Shown: positions 8,454-14,457 of the stretch, one piece after another
Layout: every line of letters begins with the position of its first letter
How positions within the stretch are numbered: the first letter of the stretch is position 1
NCBI GenBank assembly: GCA_023701085.1
Contig: JAMPXR010000018.1
Location: forward strand, 1 to 14,457
Direction: 5' to 3'
Length of the DNA: 14,457 nucleotides
Origin: Ramlibacter sp.
Lineage (GTDB): Bacteria; Pseudomonadota; Gammaproteobacteria; Burkholderiales; Burkholderiaceae_C
Notes under the pieces: model-generated
Seen by the model: only the letters and a program-made list of their open reading frames with translations
The model's database searches: none
Told to the model about the DNA's origin: nothing
Program-made: the position numbers and the translations under genes

Positions 8454-9462
8454 GGTCGGCAAACTTCTTCAATTCGGGCGGCAGGCCGGCAAGCAATTCG
8501 ATGCGCTCGCCACTGGCGGGATGGTCGAACTGTAACCGCCATGCATGCAGGTACATGCGCTTGAGGCCCTGCTTTTGCAAGGCCTTGTTGAGCTCGAAGT
8601 CGCCATACTTGTCGTCGCCGGCGATCGGGTGTCCCTGCGAGGCCAGATGAACGCGGATCTGATGGGTCCGGCCGGTCTTGATGGTGACCTCCAGCAGCGT
8701 GAAGACCGGGGTCGCGGCCTCCTGTTGCCGTGCTCCGTCCGCGGCCGTTGCCACCGACACACGGCGGGCGACCTTGACGAGCGTGACGGAGCGCAGGCCG
8801 TCCGGGTCGTCGCGTGCGACCACCTTGACACGGCGCTCGCCGTCGGCCTGCAGGTACTTGTGCAAGGGCGCGTCGATCACCTTCTTTTTGGCCGGCCACG
8901 CGCCGGCGACCAGCGCCAAGTAGGTCTTGCCGGTGTCGCGGTCCCGGAACTGGTCCTGCAGGCGCGTCAATGCCGAGCGCCGCTTCGCCACCAGCAGGAT
9001 GCCCGAGGTCTCGCGGTCCAGCCGGTGCACCAGTTCCAGGAACTTCGCGGCGGGGCGCGCCCGGCGCAGCTGCTCGATCACGCCAAAGTCCACGCCGCTG
9101 CCGCCGTGCACCGCCACGCCGGCCGGCTTGTCGATGGCAATCAGGTGCTCATCCTCGAAAATGACCGGGAATTCCCGGGCCGGCGCTGGTTTTTCGCGCT
9201 TTTCCGCCACTTTTTCGGAAATTCGCACCGGCGGCAGCCGCACGCGGTCCCCCGCCTCCACGCGCGTGTGGGCGGCCGCCCGGCCCTTGTTTACCCGCAC
9301 TTCGCCGCTGCGGATGATGCGATAGACATGGGTTTTCGGTACGCCCTTGAGCTGGCGGATCAGGAAATTGTCGAGGCGCTGGCCCGCCGATTGCTCGTCC
9401 ACTTCGACCCAATGGGCCTGCGCACTTGCAGGGGGCGCCGCGCCCCCTATAATCTGTTTCAC
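8425..9462 (-). CDS. rluC: 23S rRNA pseudouridine synthase RluC
   Basis: Converts specific uridines of 23S rRNA (955, 2504 and 2580 in E. coli) to pseudouridine. The 345-residue protein has an N-terminal S4 RNA-binding domain (about 28-80, GQRLDNFL...RIIRSGEVRVNKG) and the RluA-family catalytic domain with HRLDRETSG, catalytic Asp149, then TGRTHQIRVH (263-272) and GDDKYGD (282-288). A short Ala/Gln-rich insert lies near 238-250. The GTG at 9462 gives MKQIIGG, a common opening in relatives. No Shine-Dalgarno is visible and another GTG at 9525 is in frame, so the start is uncertain. The divergent rluC-rne arrangement is shared with E. coli and supports RluC over RluA/RluD. Confidence 0.88.
   Translation of the reverse strand: MKQIIGGAAPPASAQAHWVEVDEQSAGQRLDNFLIRQLKGVPKTHVYRIIRSGEVRVNKGRAAAHTRVEAGDRVRLPPVRISEKVAEKREKPAPAREFPVIFEDEHLIAIDKPAGVAVHGGSGVDFGVIEQLRRARPAAKFLELVHRLDRETSGILLVAKRRSALTRLQDQFRDRDTGKTYLALVAGAWPAKKKVIDAPLHKYLQADGERRVKVVARDDPDGLRSVTLVKVARRVSVATAADGARQQEAATPVFTLLEVTIKTGRTHQIRVHLASQGHPIAGDDKYGDFELNKALQKQGLKRMYLHAWRLQFDHPASGERIELLAGLPPELKKFADHAAPAPAPV
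9425..9453 (+). promoter_or_regulatory. Candidate rne promoter overlapping the start of rluC
   Basis: A perfect TATAAT lies at 9448-9453 on the plus strand. Upstream at 17 bp spacing is CTTGCA (9425-9430), or TTGCAG at 16 bp, both weak -35 matches (3 of 6). Transcription from here would start near 9460 and give rne a leader of about 550 nt. A palindrome fills the spacer between the boxes. No better plus-strand promoter was found closer to rne; a TTGAAA at 9617-9622 has no matching -10. Confidence 0.4.
9430..9448. repeat. Perfect 8-bp inverted repeat in the rluC 5' end
   Basis: AGGGGGCG (9430-9437) and CGCCCCCT (9441-9448) are exact reverse complements with a 3-bp centre. On the minus strand this lies at codons 5-11 of rluC and could fold in the mRNA near the start codon. 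On the plus strand it fills the spacer of the candidate rne promoter. It may be an operator, a translational hairpin, or neither. Confidence 0.5.
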
Positions 9463-9640
9463 TAGCGTAACGCTGTAAGTGGTTGATTCGCCTTGGAGTT
9501 TAGTCCACGCGCTGCCACCGGCCACGCTGGAAGGTCGATGCCACCATGATCCCCACGCGCAGATTGCCGCTCAGATGCCGGCGATGGCCCGTCAGGGTCG
9601 CGGTCAAGCCGGCACTTTGAAACCCTGATACGGAATACCA

Positions 9641-9665
9641 GTCCGCGAGGCCGTTTATCGCGGAC
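9641..9665 (+). other. Hairpin in the rne leader (8-bp perfect stem)
   Basis: GTCCGCGA (9641-9648) pairs exactly with TCGCGGAC (9658-9665) around a 9-nt loop GGCCGTTTA. The loop is the most U-rich part nearby, so an exposed UUUA in a stable stem is possible. It lies about 345 bp upstream of the rne start. Confidence 0.45.
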
Positions 9666-9805
9666 GGACGAAGCGAGAACTCCTGTGTTGATGGCAATCC
9701 TCATGGCCTGCTGGCGGTGGCTCACAGCCTCCGCTCAAGCCGTGGCTTTGCCGCCGGCCCGCGCCGGGCGCGCCGCGCTTGTGGCGCCCCCTGCAACACC
9801 TCCAT

Positions 9806-9822
9806 GCCGCCGCTACGGCGGC
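9806..9822 (+). other. Hairpin with following T-rich run in the rne leader
   Basis: GCCGCCG (9806-9812) pairs exactly with CGGCGGC (9816-9822) around CTA, followed by TTGTTCTT. The shape resembles a weak intrinsic terminator on the plus strand, which in a leader could act as an attenuator. The T-run is broken by G and C, so termination would be partial at most. Confidence 0.4.
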
Positions 9823-9929
9823 TTGTTCTTCGCCCCCATCCAGACGCCCTTGCCGCGCCTGCTGAGCTAGCCGCTCCGCAAGCCGCTCACCGGCCCATTC
9901 CGTTCGTTTCGAAGCGTCCGCCCGGCACC

Positions 9930-9989
9930 GAAGTTCGCGCCCTCAAAGGGCGCGCTGATGAAGTTCGCGCCCCCAAAGGGCGCGTCTAC
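9930..9989 (+). repeat. Two tandem 30-bp units, each a hairpin, just before the rne ribosome-binding site
   Basis: Units 9930-9959 and 9960-9989 are identical over their first 25 bases except one position in the loop (T versus C at base 14). Each has stem CGCGCCC/GGGCGCG (7 bp; 9936-9942 with 9948-9954, and 9966-9972 with 9978-9984) and an A-rich 5-nt loop (TCAAA or CCAAA), preceded by GAAGTT. The second stem ends 9 bases before the AGGTAGGG ribosome-binding region. The doubled, nearly identical hairpins imply a recent duplication or selected repetition. A protein-binding or RNase E-control role is inferred. Confidence 0.75.
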
Positions 9990-10008
9990 TGTTAGGTAGG
10001 GTGACGCG

Positions 10009-13000
10009 ATGAAGCGCATGCTGATCAACGCCACGCAGGCGGAAGAACGCCGGCTGGCGATCGTCGATGGACAAAAGCTCCTCGACTACGAAATCGAAAT
10101 CGAAGGGCGCGAACAGCGCAAGGGCAACATCTACAAGGCCGTCGTGACGCGGGTCGAGCCCTCGCTGGAGGCCTGCTTCGTCGACTACGGCGAGGACCGG
10201 CACGGCTTCCTGCCGTTCAAGGAAATATCGAAGAGCTATTTCGCGCAGGGCGTCTCGGTCTCCCAGGCCCGCATCAACGACGTGATCAAGGAAGGCCAGG
10301 AACTGCTGGTCCAGGTCGAAAAGGAGGAACGCGGCAACAAGGGCGCGGCCCTGACCACCTTCGTGTCCCTGGCGGGGCGCTACGTGGTGCTGATGCCCAA
10401 CAACCCGCGCGGCGGCGGCGTCAGCCGCCGCATCGAGGGGGATGACCGGGCCGAGCTCAAGGAAGCGATGGACCAGCTGGAATACCCGAACGGGATGTCC
10501 ATCATCGCGCGCACCGCCGGCATCGGCCGCAGCGCGCCCGAACTGCAGTGGGACCTGAACTACCTGCTCAAGCTGTGGAACGCGATCGACAGCGCGGCCA
10601 AGGGCGGCAAGGGCGCGTTCCTGATCTACCAGGAGTCGTCGCTGGTCATCCGCGCGATCCGCGACTACTTCAACCACGACATCGGCGACATCCTGATCGA
10701 CACCGACGACATCTACGAGCAGGCCCAGCAGTTCATGGCGCACGTGATGCCCGAGCACGCGGCGCGGGTCAAGCGCTACCGCGACGACGCGCCCTTGTTC
10801 TCGCGTTTCCAGATCGAGCATCAGATCGAATCGGCCTACGCGCGTGAAGTGAAGCTGCCCTCCGGCGGGGTGGTCGTGATCGACCACACCGAAGCGCTGG
10901 TGTCCATCGACGTCAACTCGGCGCGCGCCATCAAGGGCGGCGACATCGAGGAAACCGCCACGCGCACCAACCTGGAGGCCGCCGACGAGGTGGCGCGCCA
11001 GATGCGCCTGCGCGACCTGGGCGGACTGATCGTGATCGACTTCATCGACATGGAGGAGTCCAGGAACCGGCGCGAGGTGGAGAGCCGCCTGCGCGACGCG
11101 CTGCGGCAGGACCGCGCCCGCGTGCAGTTCGGCACCATCAGCAAGTTCGGCCTGATGGAGATGAGCCGCCAGCGGCTGCGCCCGGCATTGTCGGAGGGCG
11201 CTTCCATCCCCTGCCCGCGCTGCGGCGGCCATGGCCATATCCGCGACACGGAAAGCTCCGCGCTGCAGATCCTGCGCATCATCCAGGAAGAATCGATGAA
11301 GGACGGCACCGCCGCCGTGCACGTGCAGGTGCCGGTGGAGGTGGCCTCGTTCCTGCTGAACGAAAAGCGCACCGAGATCGCCAAGATCGAGCTCAAGCAG
11401 CGCCTGAACGTGATCATGGTTCCCAACAAGACGCTGGAAACCCCCAACTACCGGCTCGAGCGCCTCAAGCACGACGATCCGCGCCTGGACAACCTGCAGG
11501 CCAGCTACCACATGGCCGAGGAAATCGAGGACCCGACCACGGTGACGCGGCGCACGCATGAGCGCAGCAACCGGCAGGAGCCGGTCATCAAGGGCGTCCT
11601 GCCCGATGTGCCGGCGCCGATCGGGGAACCGAAGCCGGAGCCGGCCAAGCCCGAACCGGTCGCCGCGAAGACGGCGCCTCGCGCCGCCGCGCCGGCCCCG
11701 GTGCCAGCGCCGGCCGAACATGGCTTCATGGCCTGGATCAAGAGCCTGTTCGGCGTGGCCCCGGCTCCCGTGCCGGCGCCAGCGCCGGTGGTCGAAGCCA
11801 AGAAGGAGGACAAGCGCGAGGCCCGTGGCGAAGGGCGCGGAGACGGTCGCCGCGGAGGGCGCGGGCGCGACGGCGAGCGCCGCGATGCGAGGCGCGGCGA
11901 AGGGCGCGGGCGCGACGGCGAACAGCGCCGTGAGCGCGAAGCCCGGGCGGAAGCAGGCGAAGGCCCGTCGCGCGGCGAAGGCGGGCGCCTTCGCGATGGC
12001 GAGCAGCGCGGCGCCGAGGCGGGCCGACCGCGCGACGGCGAACAGCGCCGGGGCGACCGGCAAGAGCGTGGCGAAGGCCGCCCGGACCGCGACGCGCGGG
12101 AAGGACGCGGTGAACGCGAGGGCCGCGAAGGGCGCGGCGAGCGTCAAGGCCAGCGCGAGCGCCGTGACCGCGAATCGCGGCCGGCCGCCGAAGGCATTGC
12201 CGCGAATCTGCCAGCCGGCGTCGAAGGCGCCGGAAACGAACCGCGCGCGGAACGCCCAGCGCGCGGCGAAACCGGCGAAACCGGCGAACGCGGCGAAACC
12301 GGCGAACGCGGCGAAACCGGCGAACGCGGCGAACGCGGCGAACGCGGCGAAGGCCGGCGCGAGCGCGGCGACGGACGCCGGGGTGAGCGCCGTGGCGAGC
12401 GCGGCCCGCGCGAGCCGGGTCCGGCCGAAAGCGCGGAAGCGGCGGCGCTGGCCGGCGCGGCCGGCTCGGTGGGCGTGGTGGCCGATATGGGCGACCAGCA
12501 GGCGCCCGTCACCGATGCGGTGCTGGAGTCGCACACGCACCAGGACGGCCGTCCGCCCGAAGCGCAGGAGGGCGAGGAGAGGCGTGATCGCCGTTCACGC
12601 GACCGCTACGGCCGCGATCGGCGCGAACGTGGTGACCGGCCGCCGCGCGAGGAACGCGAGGTCGCACCCGCGGCGGCGCGCGACGGCCTGGCAGCGCCCG
12701 AGCGTGCGGAACGTCCGCGCTATCCTACCGGGTTCGTGACCGAGGAAGCGCCAGCCGAGGCGCCGGCACCGGCCCTCGCACCGGTCGAGGCGCCGGGCCT
12801 GCCGAAGGTCCAGTCCTTCGAGCTGCCGGTCGACGAGCTGATTCAGGTGGCCCAGGGATCGGGCCTGCAATGGGTCAACTCGGACGCCGAAAAGATCGCG
12901 GCCGTGCAGGCCGCCATCGCCGCCGAGCCGCAGCCGGCGCATGTGCCGCGTGAACGGCCGCCGCTGATCGTGGTCGACGAGGGTCCGCTGGTGCTGGTGG

Positions 13001-13065
13001 AAACGAAACGCGATCTGCGCGAGCTGAAGCTGCCCTTCGAACAGGCGAGCCTGCCGCTGCAATAA
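10009..13065 (+). CDS. rne: Ribonuclease E
   Basis: Essential endoribonuclease for mRNA decay, rRNA and tRNA processing, and scaffold of the degradosome at the inner membrane. The 1018-residue protein has an intact catalytic half: S1 domain (about 36-120, [22 protein letters not shown]), 5'-sensor and DNase I-like region with catalytic Asp301 (IDVNSAR) and Asp344 (VIDFIDM), and the zinc link Cys402-x2-Cys405 (CPRCGG). The tail holds a Pro/Ala linker, a short amphipathic segment [12 protein letters not shown] (571-582), about 200 residues rich in Arg, Gly and Glu with GE(T/R) repeats, and a non-repetitive C-terminal block (931-1018). It starts at ATG with AGGG 7 bases upstream, and diverges from rluC. 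Confidence 0.97.
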   Translation: MKRMLINATQAEERRLAIVDGQKLLDYEIEIEGREQRKGNIYKAVVTRVEPSLEACFVDYGEDRHGFLPFKEISKSYFAQGVSVSQARINDVIKEGQELLVQVEKEERGNKGAALTTFVSLAGRYVVLMPNNPRGGGVSRRIEGDDRAELKEAMDQLEYPNGMSIIARTAGIGRSAPELQWDLNYLLKLWNAIDSAAKGGKGAFLIYQESSLVIRAIRDYFNHDIGDILIDTDDIYEQAQQFMAHVMPEHAARVKRYRDDAPLFSRFQIEHQIESAYAREVKLPSGGVVVIDHTEALVSIDVNSARAIKGGDIEETATRTNLEAADEVARQMRLRDLGGLIVIDFIDMEESRNRREVESRLRDALRQDRARVQFGTISKFGLMEMSRQRLRPALSEGASIPCPRCGGHGHIRDTESSALQILRIIQEESMKDGTAAVHVQVPVEVASFLLNEKRTEIAKIELKQRLNVIMVPNKTLETPNYRLERLKHDDPRLDNLQASYHMAEEIEDPTTVTRRTHERSNRQEPVIKGVLPDVPAPIGEPKPEPAKPEPVAAKTAPRAAAPAPVPAPAEHGFMAWIKSLFGVAPAPVPAPAPVVEAKKEDKREARGEGRGDGRRGGRGRDGERRDARRGEGRGRDGEQRREREARAEAGEGPSRGEGGRLRDGEQRGAEAGRPRDGEQRRGDRQERGEGRPDRDAREGRGEREGREGRGERQGQRERRDRESRPAAEGIAANLPAGVEGAGNEPRAERPARGETGETGERGETGERGETGERGERGERGEGRRERGDGRRGERRGERGPREPGPAESAEAAALAGAAGSVGVVADMGDQQAPVTDAVLESHTHQDGRPPEAQEGEERRDRRSRDRYGRDRRERGDRPPREEREVAPAAARDGLAAPERAERPRYPTGFVTEEAPAEAPAPALAPVEAPGLPKVQSFELPVDELIQVAQGSGLQWVNSDAEKIAAVQAAIAAEPQPAHVPRERPPLIVVDEGPLVLVETKRDLRELKLPFEQASLPLQ
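12265..12345 (+). repeat. 9-bp tandem repeat within rne coding for GE(T/R) units
   Basis: Nine successive in-frame 9-bp units, GGC-GAA-ACC or GGC-GAA-CGC, encode residues 753-779 as Gly-Glu-Thr or Gly-Glu-Arg. Codons are almost invariant between units, a sign of recent expansion by slippage rather than protein-level conservation alone. Being in frame, gain or loss of units would only change tail length. Confidence 0.9.
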
Positions 13066-13116
13066 GCCGGCCGCGGGGAAAACCCAGGCGGGCGGCGAAC
13101 GGGCCGGGCCGGACTC

Positions 13117-14370
13117 CTAGGGGCCGGCCGCGCGTTTCCACGCCCGCGCCGCGGCCTCCTCGTCGCCGCGCTCCTGCGCCAGCAGGGCCAGTGCGCGCCA
13201 GGCGTTGCGGTGCAGCCCCGCGTCCTTCAATCCCACGGCCGCCTGACCGATCAGCTGCTGGGCCTTGCCCCAGAGCTGGCGCTTCATGCACGCCATGCCC
13301 GCCAGGTACTGCAGCGCGGATTCGCCGGGGTCGGCTTTTTGCGCCATTTCGATGCGGGCCAGCCACGCGCCGTCGACGCTGTCGAGGCCGGCTTCCAGCG
13401 CGTGCACCAGCTTGACCTTCAGGTTGTCGTCCAGTCCGGCCAGGCGTTCCCATACGGGCAGCAGCCAGTCGCGCGCCAGGTGCGCGTCGCCGCCCAGCCG
13501 GGTGAGCCGCTGGGCGGCGTGGATCGCCAGTTCGGGCATCAGGCGCTCGCCCGGCTCGAGCAGGTTCCAGGCGCGCTGCAGCTGCGCCACGTCGTGCGCG
13601 TCATTCAGCAGGTCGACCGCCAACCCGCGCACGATGCTCTCGGCCCCGCCGGCCGAGAAGGCCCGGTGCTTGGCCAGCAGGCGCGCCGTCTCCAGCGCCT
13701 CGGCGGTCTGCCGCGTGAGCCGCGCCGCTTTGAGCTTCATGCGCAGGGCGATGGTGCGGCGGGCGGCACCCAGTGGCAGCTCCTTGAGCCACGCCATGGC
13801 GGCGTCGGGCTCCCGGTCGTTGAGCGACCAGCGCGCGGCGCGCATCAACGCCCCTTCGTGCGTCTCCTGGGCCTCGCGCGACGCGGCCTGCTCCAGCGCG
13901 AGGTTCAGATGTTCGTCGCGCGCCGGCCGGTCCTGCAGCGCGTGCGCGCTCTCGGCGGCGAGCAGATGCGCCAGCGCACGCAGCTGCGCCGCCTTCTCCG
14001 GCCGCTGCCCGCCGCTGTCGAGCGATTTCTCCTGCCCCAATGCGACTTCGGCCGCCTTGCGCGCACGGATGAAGCGGCCCGCCAGCAAGTGCGACAAGGA
14101 ATCGAGCAGGGCCCCGTGCATGGCACGCTCCTTCTGCAGCGTGCGCCAGCGCAGCGCCTGCCGCGGCAGGTCGAACAGCGCCGCCAGCGCGCCGAGCGCG
14201 GCGTGCAGGAAGACGAACGCCGCGAACAGCAGCAGCAGCACCAGGTTGAGCGAAAGGTCCACCCGGTACGGCGGCCAGAACAGGGTGATGGTGCCCTGGT
14301 TGTTGCCCGCGAACAGCGCGATCGCCACCGCGACGCCGAACAGGGCCAGCAACCAGAGCGCCGCGCGCAT
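13117..14370 (-). CDS. hemY: HemY family membrane protein with TPR region
   Basis: This is the proteobacterial HemY of hem gene clusters, an inner-membrane protein of unclear biochemical role that is not the protoporphyrinogen oxidase also called HemY in Gram-positives. The 417-residue protein has two N-terminal membrane helices (about 3-20 and 41-63) flanking GNNQGTITLFWPPYRVDLS, then the basic DLPRQALRWRTLQKERAMHG, then an all-helical, Ala/Leu-rich region with TPR-like repeats (for example SALQYLAGMACMKRQLWGKAQQLIGQA near the end). Starts at ATG with GGAAGG about 8 bases upstream, 4 bp after the upstream hemX-type stop. It converges with rne across a 51-bp gap. Confidence 0.87.
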   Translation of the reverse strand: MRAALWLLALFGVAVAIALFAGNNQGTITLFWPPYRVDLSLNLVLLLLFAAFVFLHAALGALAALFDLPRQALRWRTLQKERAMHGALLDSLSHLLAGRFIRARKAAEVALGQEKSLDSGGQRPEKAAQLRALAHLLAAESAHALQDRPARDEHLNLALEQAASREAQETHEGALMRAARWSLNDREPDAAMAWLKELPLGAARRTIALRMKLKAARLTRQTAEALETARLLAKHRAFSAGGAESIVRGLAVDLLNDAHDVAQLQRAWNLLEPGERLMPELAIHAAQRLTRLGGDAHLARDWLLPVWERLAGLDDNLKVKLVHALEAGLDSVDGAWLARIEMAQKADPGESALQYLAGMACMKRQLWGKAQQLIGQAAVGLKDAGLHRNAWRALALLAQERGDEEAAARAWKRAAGP

Positions 14371-14374
14371 CCGC

Positions 14375-14457
14375 CTACCTTCCCGCGGCCGCCGTGGCGA
14401 GCACCGCCAGCGTCTCGTCGATCCGCGGCAGTTCGACGGCGCGCAGCTGGGCCTGCA
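14375..14457 (-). CDS. hemX: C-terminal end of HemX (or a HemDX fusion), cut by window edge
   Basis: The last 26 codons before a TAG at 14377-14375 read ...QLRAVELPRIDETLAVLATAAAGR. This fits the C-terminal tail of HemX proteins, and HemX normally precedes HemY in hem operons; in many Burkholderiales it is fused to uroporphyrinogen-III synthase HemD. The fragment is too short to tell whether a HemD domain is present. The TAG is 4 bp from the hemY ATG, indicating one operon. Identification rests mainly on context. Confidence 0.6.
   Translation of the reverse strand, partial: QAQLRAVELPRIDETLAVLATAAAGR

Larger units (their letters stand above)
9463..10008 (+). other. Gene-poor divergent region between rluC and rne; likely structured rne leader
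   Basis: This 546-bp stretch is the only long gap in the window. I find no convincing gene in it. It contains several hairpins (9641-9665, 9757-9769, 9806-9822, 9936-9954, 9966-9984), annotated separately where strong. Near its right end is the rne ribosome-binding site AGGG at 9998-10001, 7 bases before the ATG. In E. coli the rne leader is 361 nt, has conserved hairpins, and lets RNase E cut its own mRNA. A similar autoregulatory leader here is an inference from position and structure. The minus-strand ORF at 9500-9697 is discussed as a finding. Confidence 0.5.

Noticed and set aside
9685..9870. Plus-strand 61-codon frame in the rne leader
   Set aside because: No Shine-Dalgarno, no recognisable domain and low-complexity Ala/Pro/Arg content; it overlaps the hairpins at 9757-9769 and 9806-9822.
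9930..9989. CRISPR-like appearance of adjacent 30-bp repeats
   Set aside because: Only two units, directly adjacent without spacers, and no cas genes nearby; better described as a duplicated hairpin.
9943..12540. Long open frame of 865 codons antisense to rne
   Set aside because: It is a shadow of the rne coding frame in GC-rich, repetitive DNA. Its product is a monotonous Ala/Phe and Arg/His mixture mirroring the GE(T/R) and RG repeats, and it has no recognisable domain.
11558..12739. Second plus-strand frame of 393 codons inside the rne tail
   Set aside because: Low-complexity Ala/Arg/Lys product caused by the repetitive GC-rich codons of the real frame; rne continues through it with a clear C-terminal block.
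13066..13134. Terminator between convergent rne and hemY
   Set aside because: GC-rich partial palindromes (GGCCGG/CCGGCC) occur, running into the hemY end, but there is no T-run on either strand, so no intrinsic terminator can be claimed.

Overview
The window is a GC-rich stretch of chromosome, almost entirely housekeeping genes, from a betaproteobacterium. The order acpP-fabG-fabD-fabH-plsX-rpmF-yceD beside a divergent maf, the divergent rluC/rne pair, and a hemX-hemY end point to Burkholderiales. The form of RNase E (long Arg/Gly/Glu-rich tail) and the short Rieske, phosphatase and SppA genes next to rluC suggest Comamonadaceae or a close relative. The family-level placement is inference from gene order and protein style, not from a phylogenetic marker.

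Region 1 (1-4946, minus strand) is the fatty-acid/phospholipid initiation cluster. Transcription runs yceD > rpmF > plsX > fabH > fabD > fabG > acpP, and acpP is cut by the left edge. The plsX/fabH and fabD/fabG pairs overlap by 4 bp. Larger gaps sit at likely control points: a TATAAT box before rpmF, a strong intrinsic-terminator-like hairpin between rpmF and plsX, and a hairpin-rich gap with a TAAAAT box before acpP. This would let ribosomal protein L32 and the abundant acyl carrier protein be expressed at levels different from the Fab enzymes.

Region 2 (4971-6337, plus strand) is a two-gene unit: a YceF-type Maf nucleotide pyrophosphatase whose stop overlaps the start of an RsmI-like tetrapyrrole-methylase-fold methyltransferase.

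Region 3 (6366-9462, minus strand) is a tightly packed operon: rluC > HAD phosphatase > small Rieske protein > S49 peptidase (SppA-type). Its genes overlap or abut within a few bases.

Region 4 (about 9463-10008) is the only long gene-poor stretch, between divergent rluC and rne. It contains several hairpins and, just before the rne ribosome-binding site, two tandem 30-bp units that each form a near-identical 7-bp-stem hairpin. A perfect TATAAT on the plus strand lies within the first codons of rluC and could give rne a leader of about 550 nt. By analogy with the autoregulated rne leader of E. coli, this is the most interesting non-coding part of the window.

Region 5 (10009-13065, plus) is rne, with an intact catalytic half and a long low-complexity RNA-binding/scaffold tail that includes a 9-bp tandem repeat. 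It converges on hemY (13117-14370, minus), preceded by the C-terminal end of hemX or a hemDX fusion at the right edge.

I see no mobile element, CRISPR array, tRNA or rRNA. I find no clear new biological system. The best leads are regulatory: the rne leader and the rpmF-plsX terminator.
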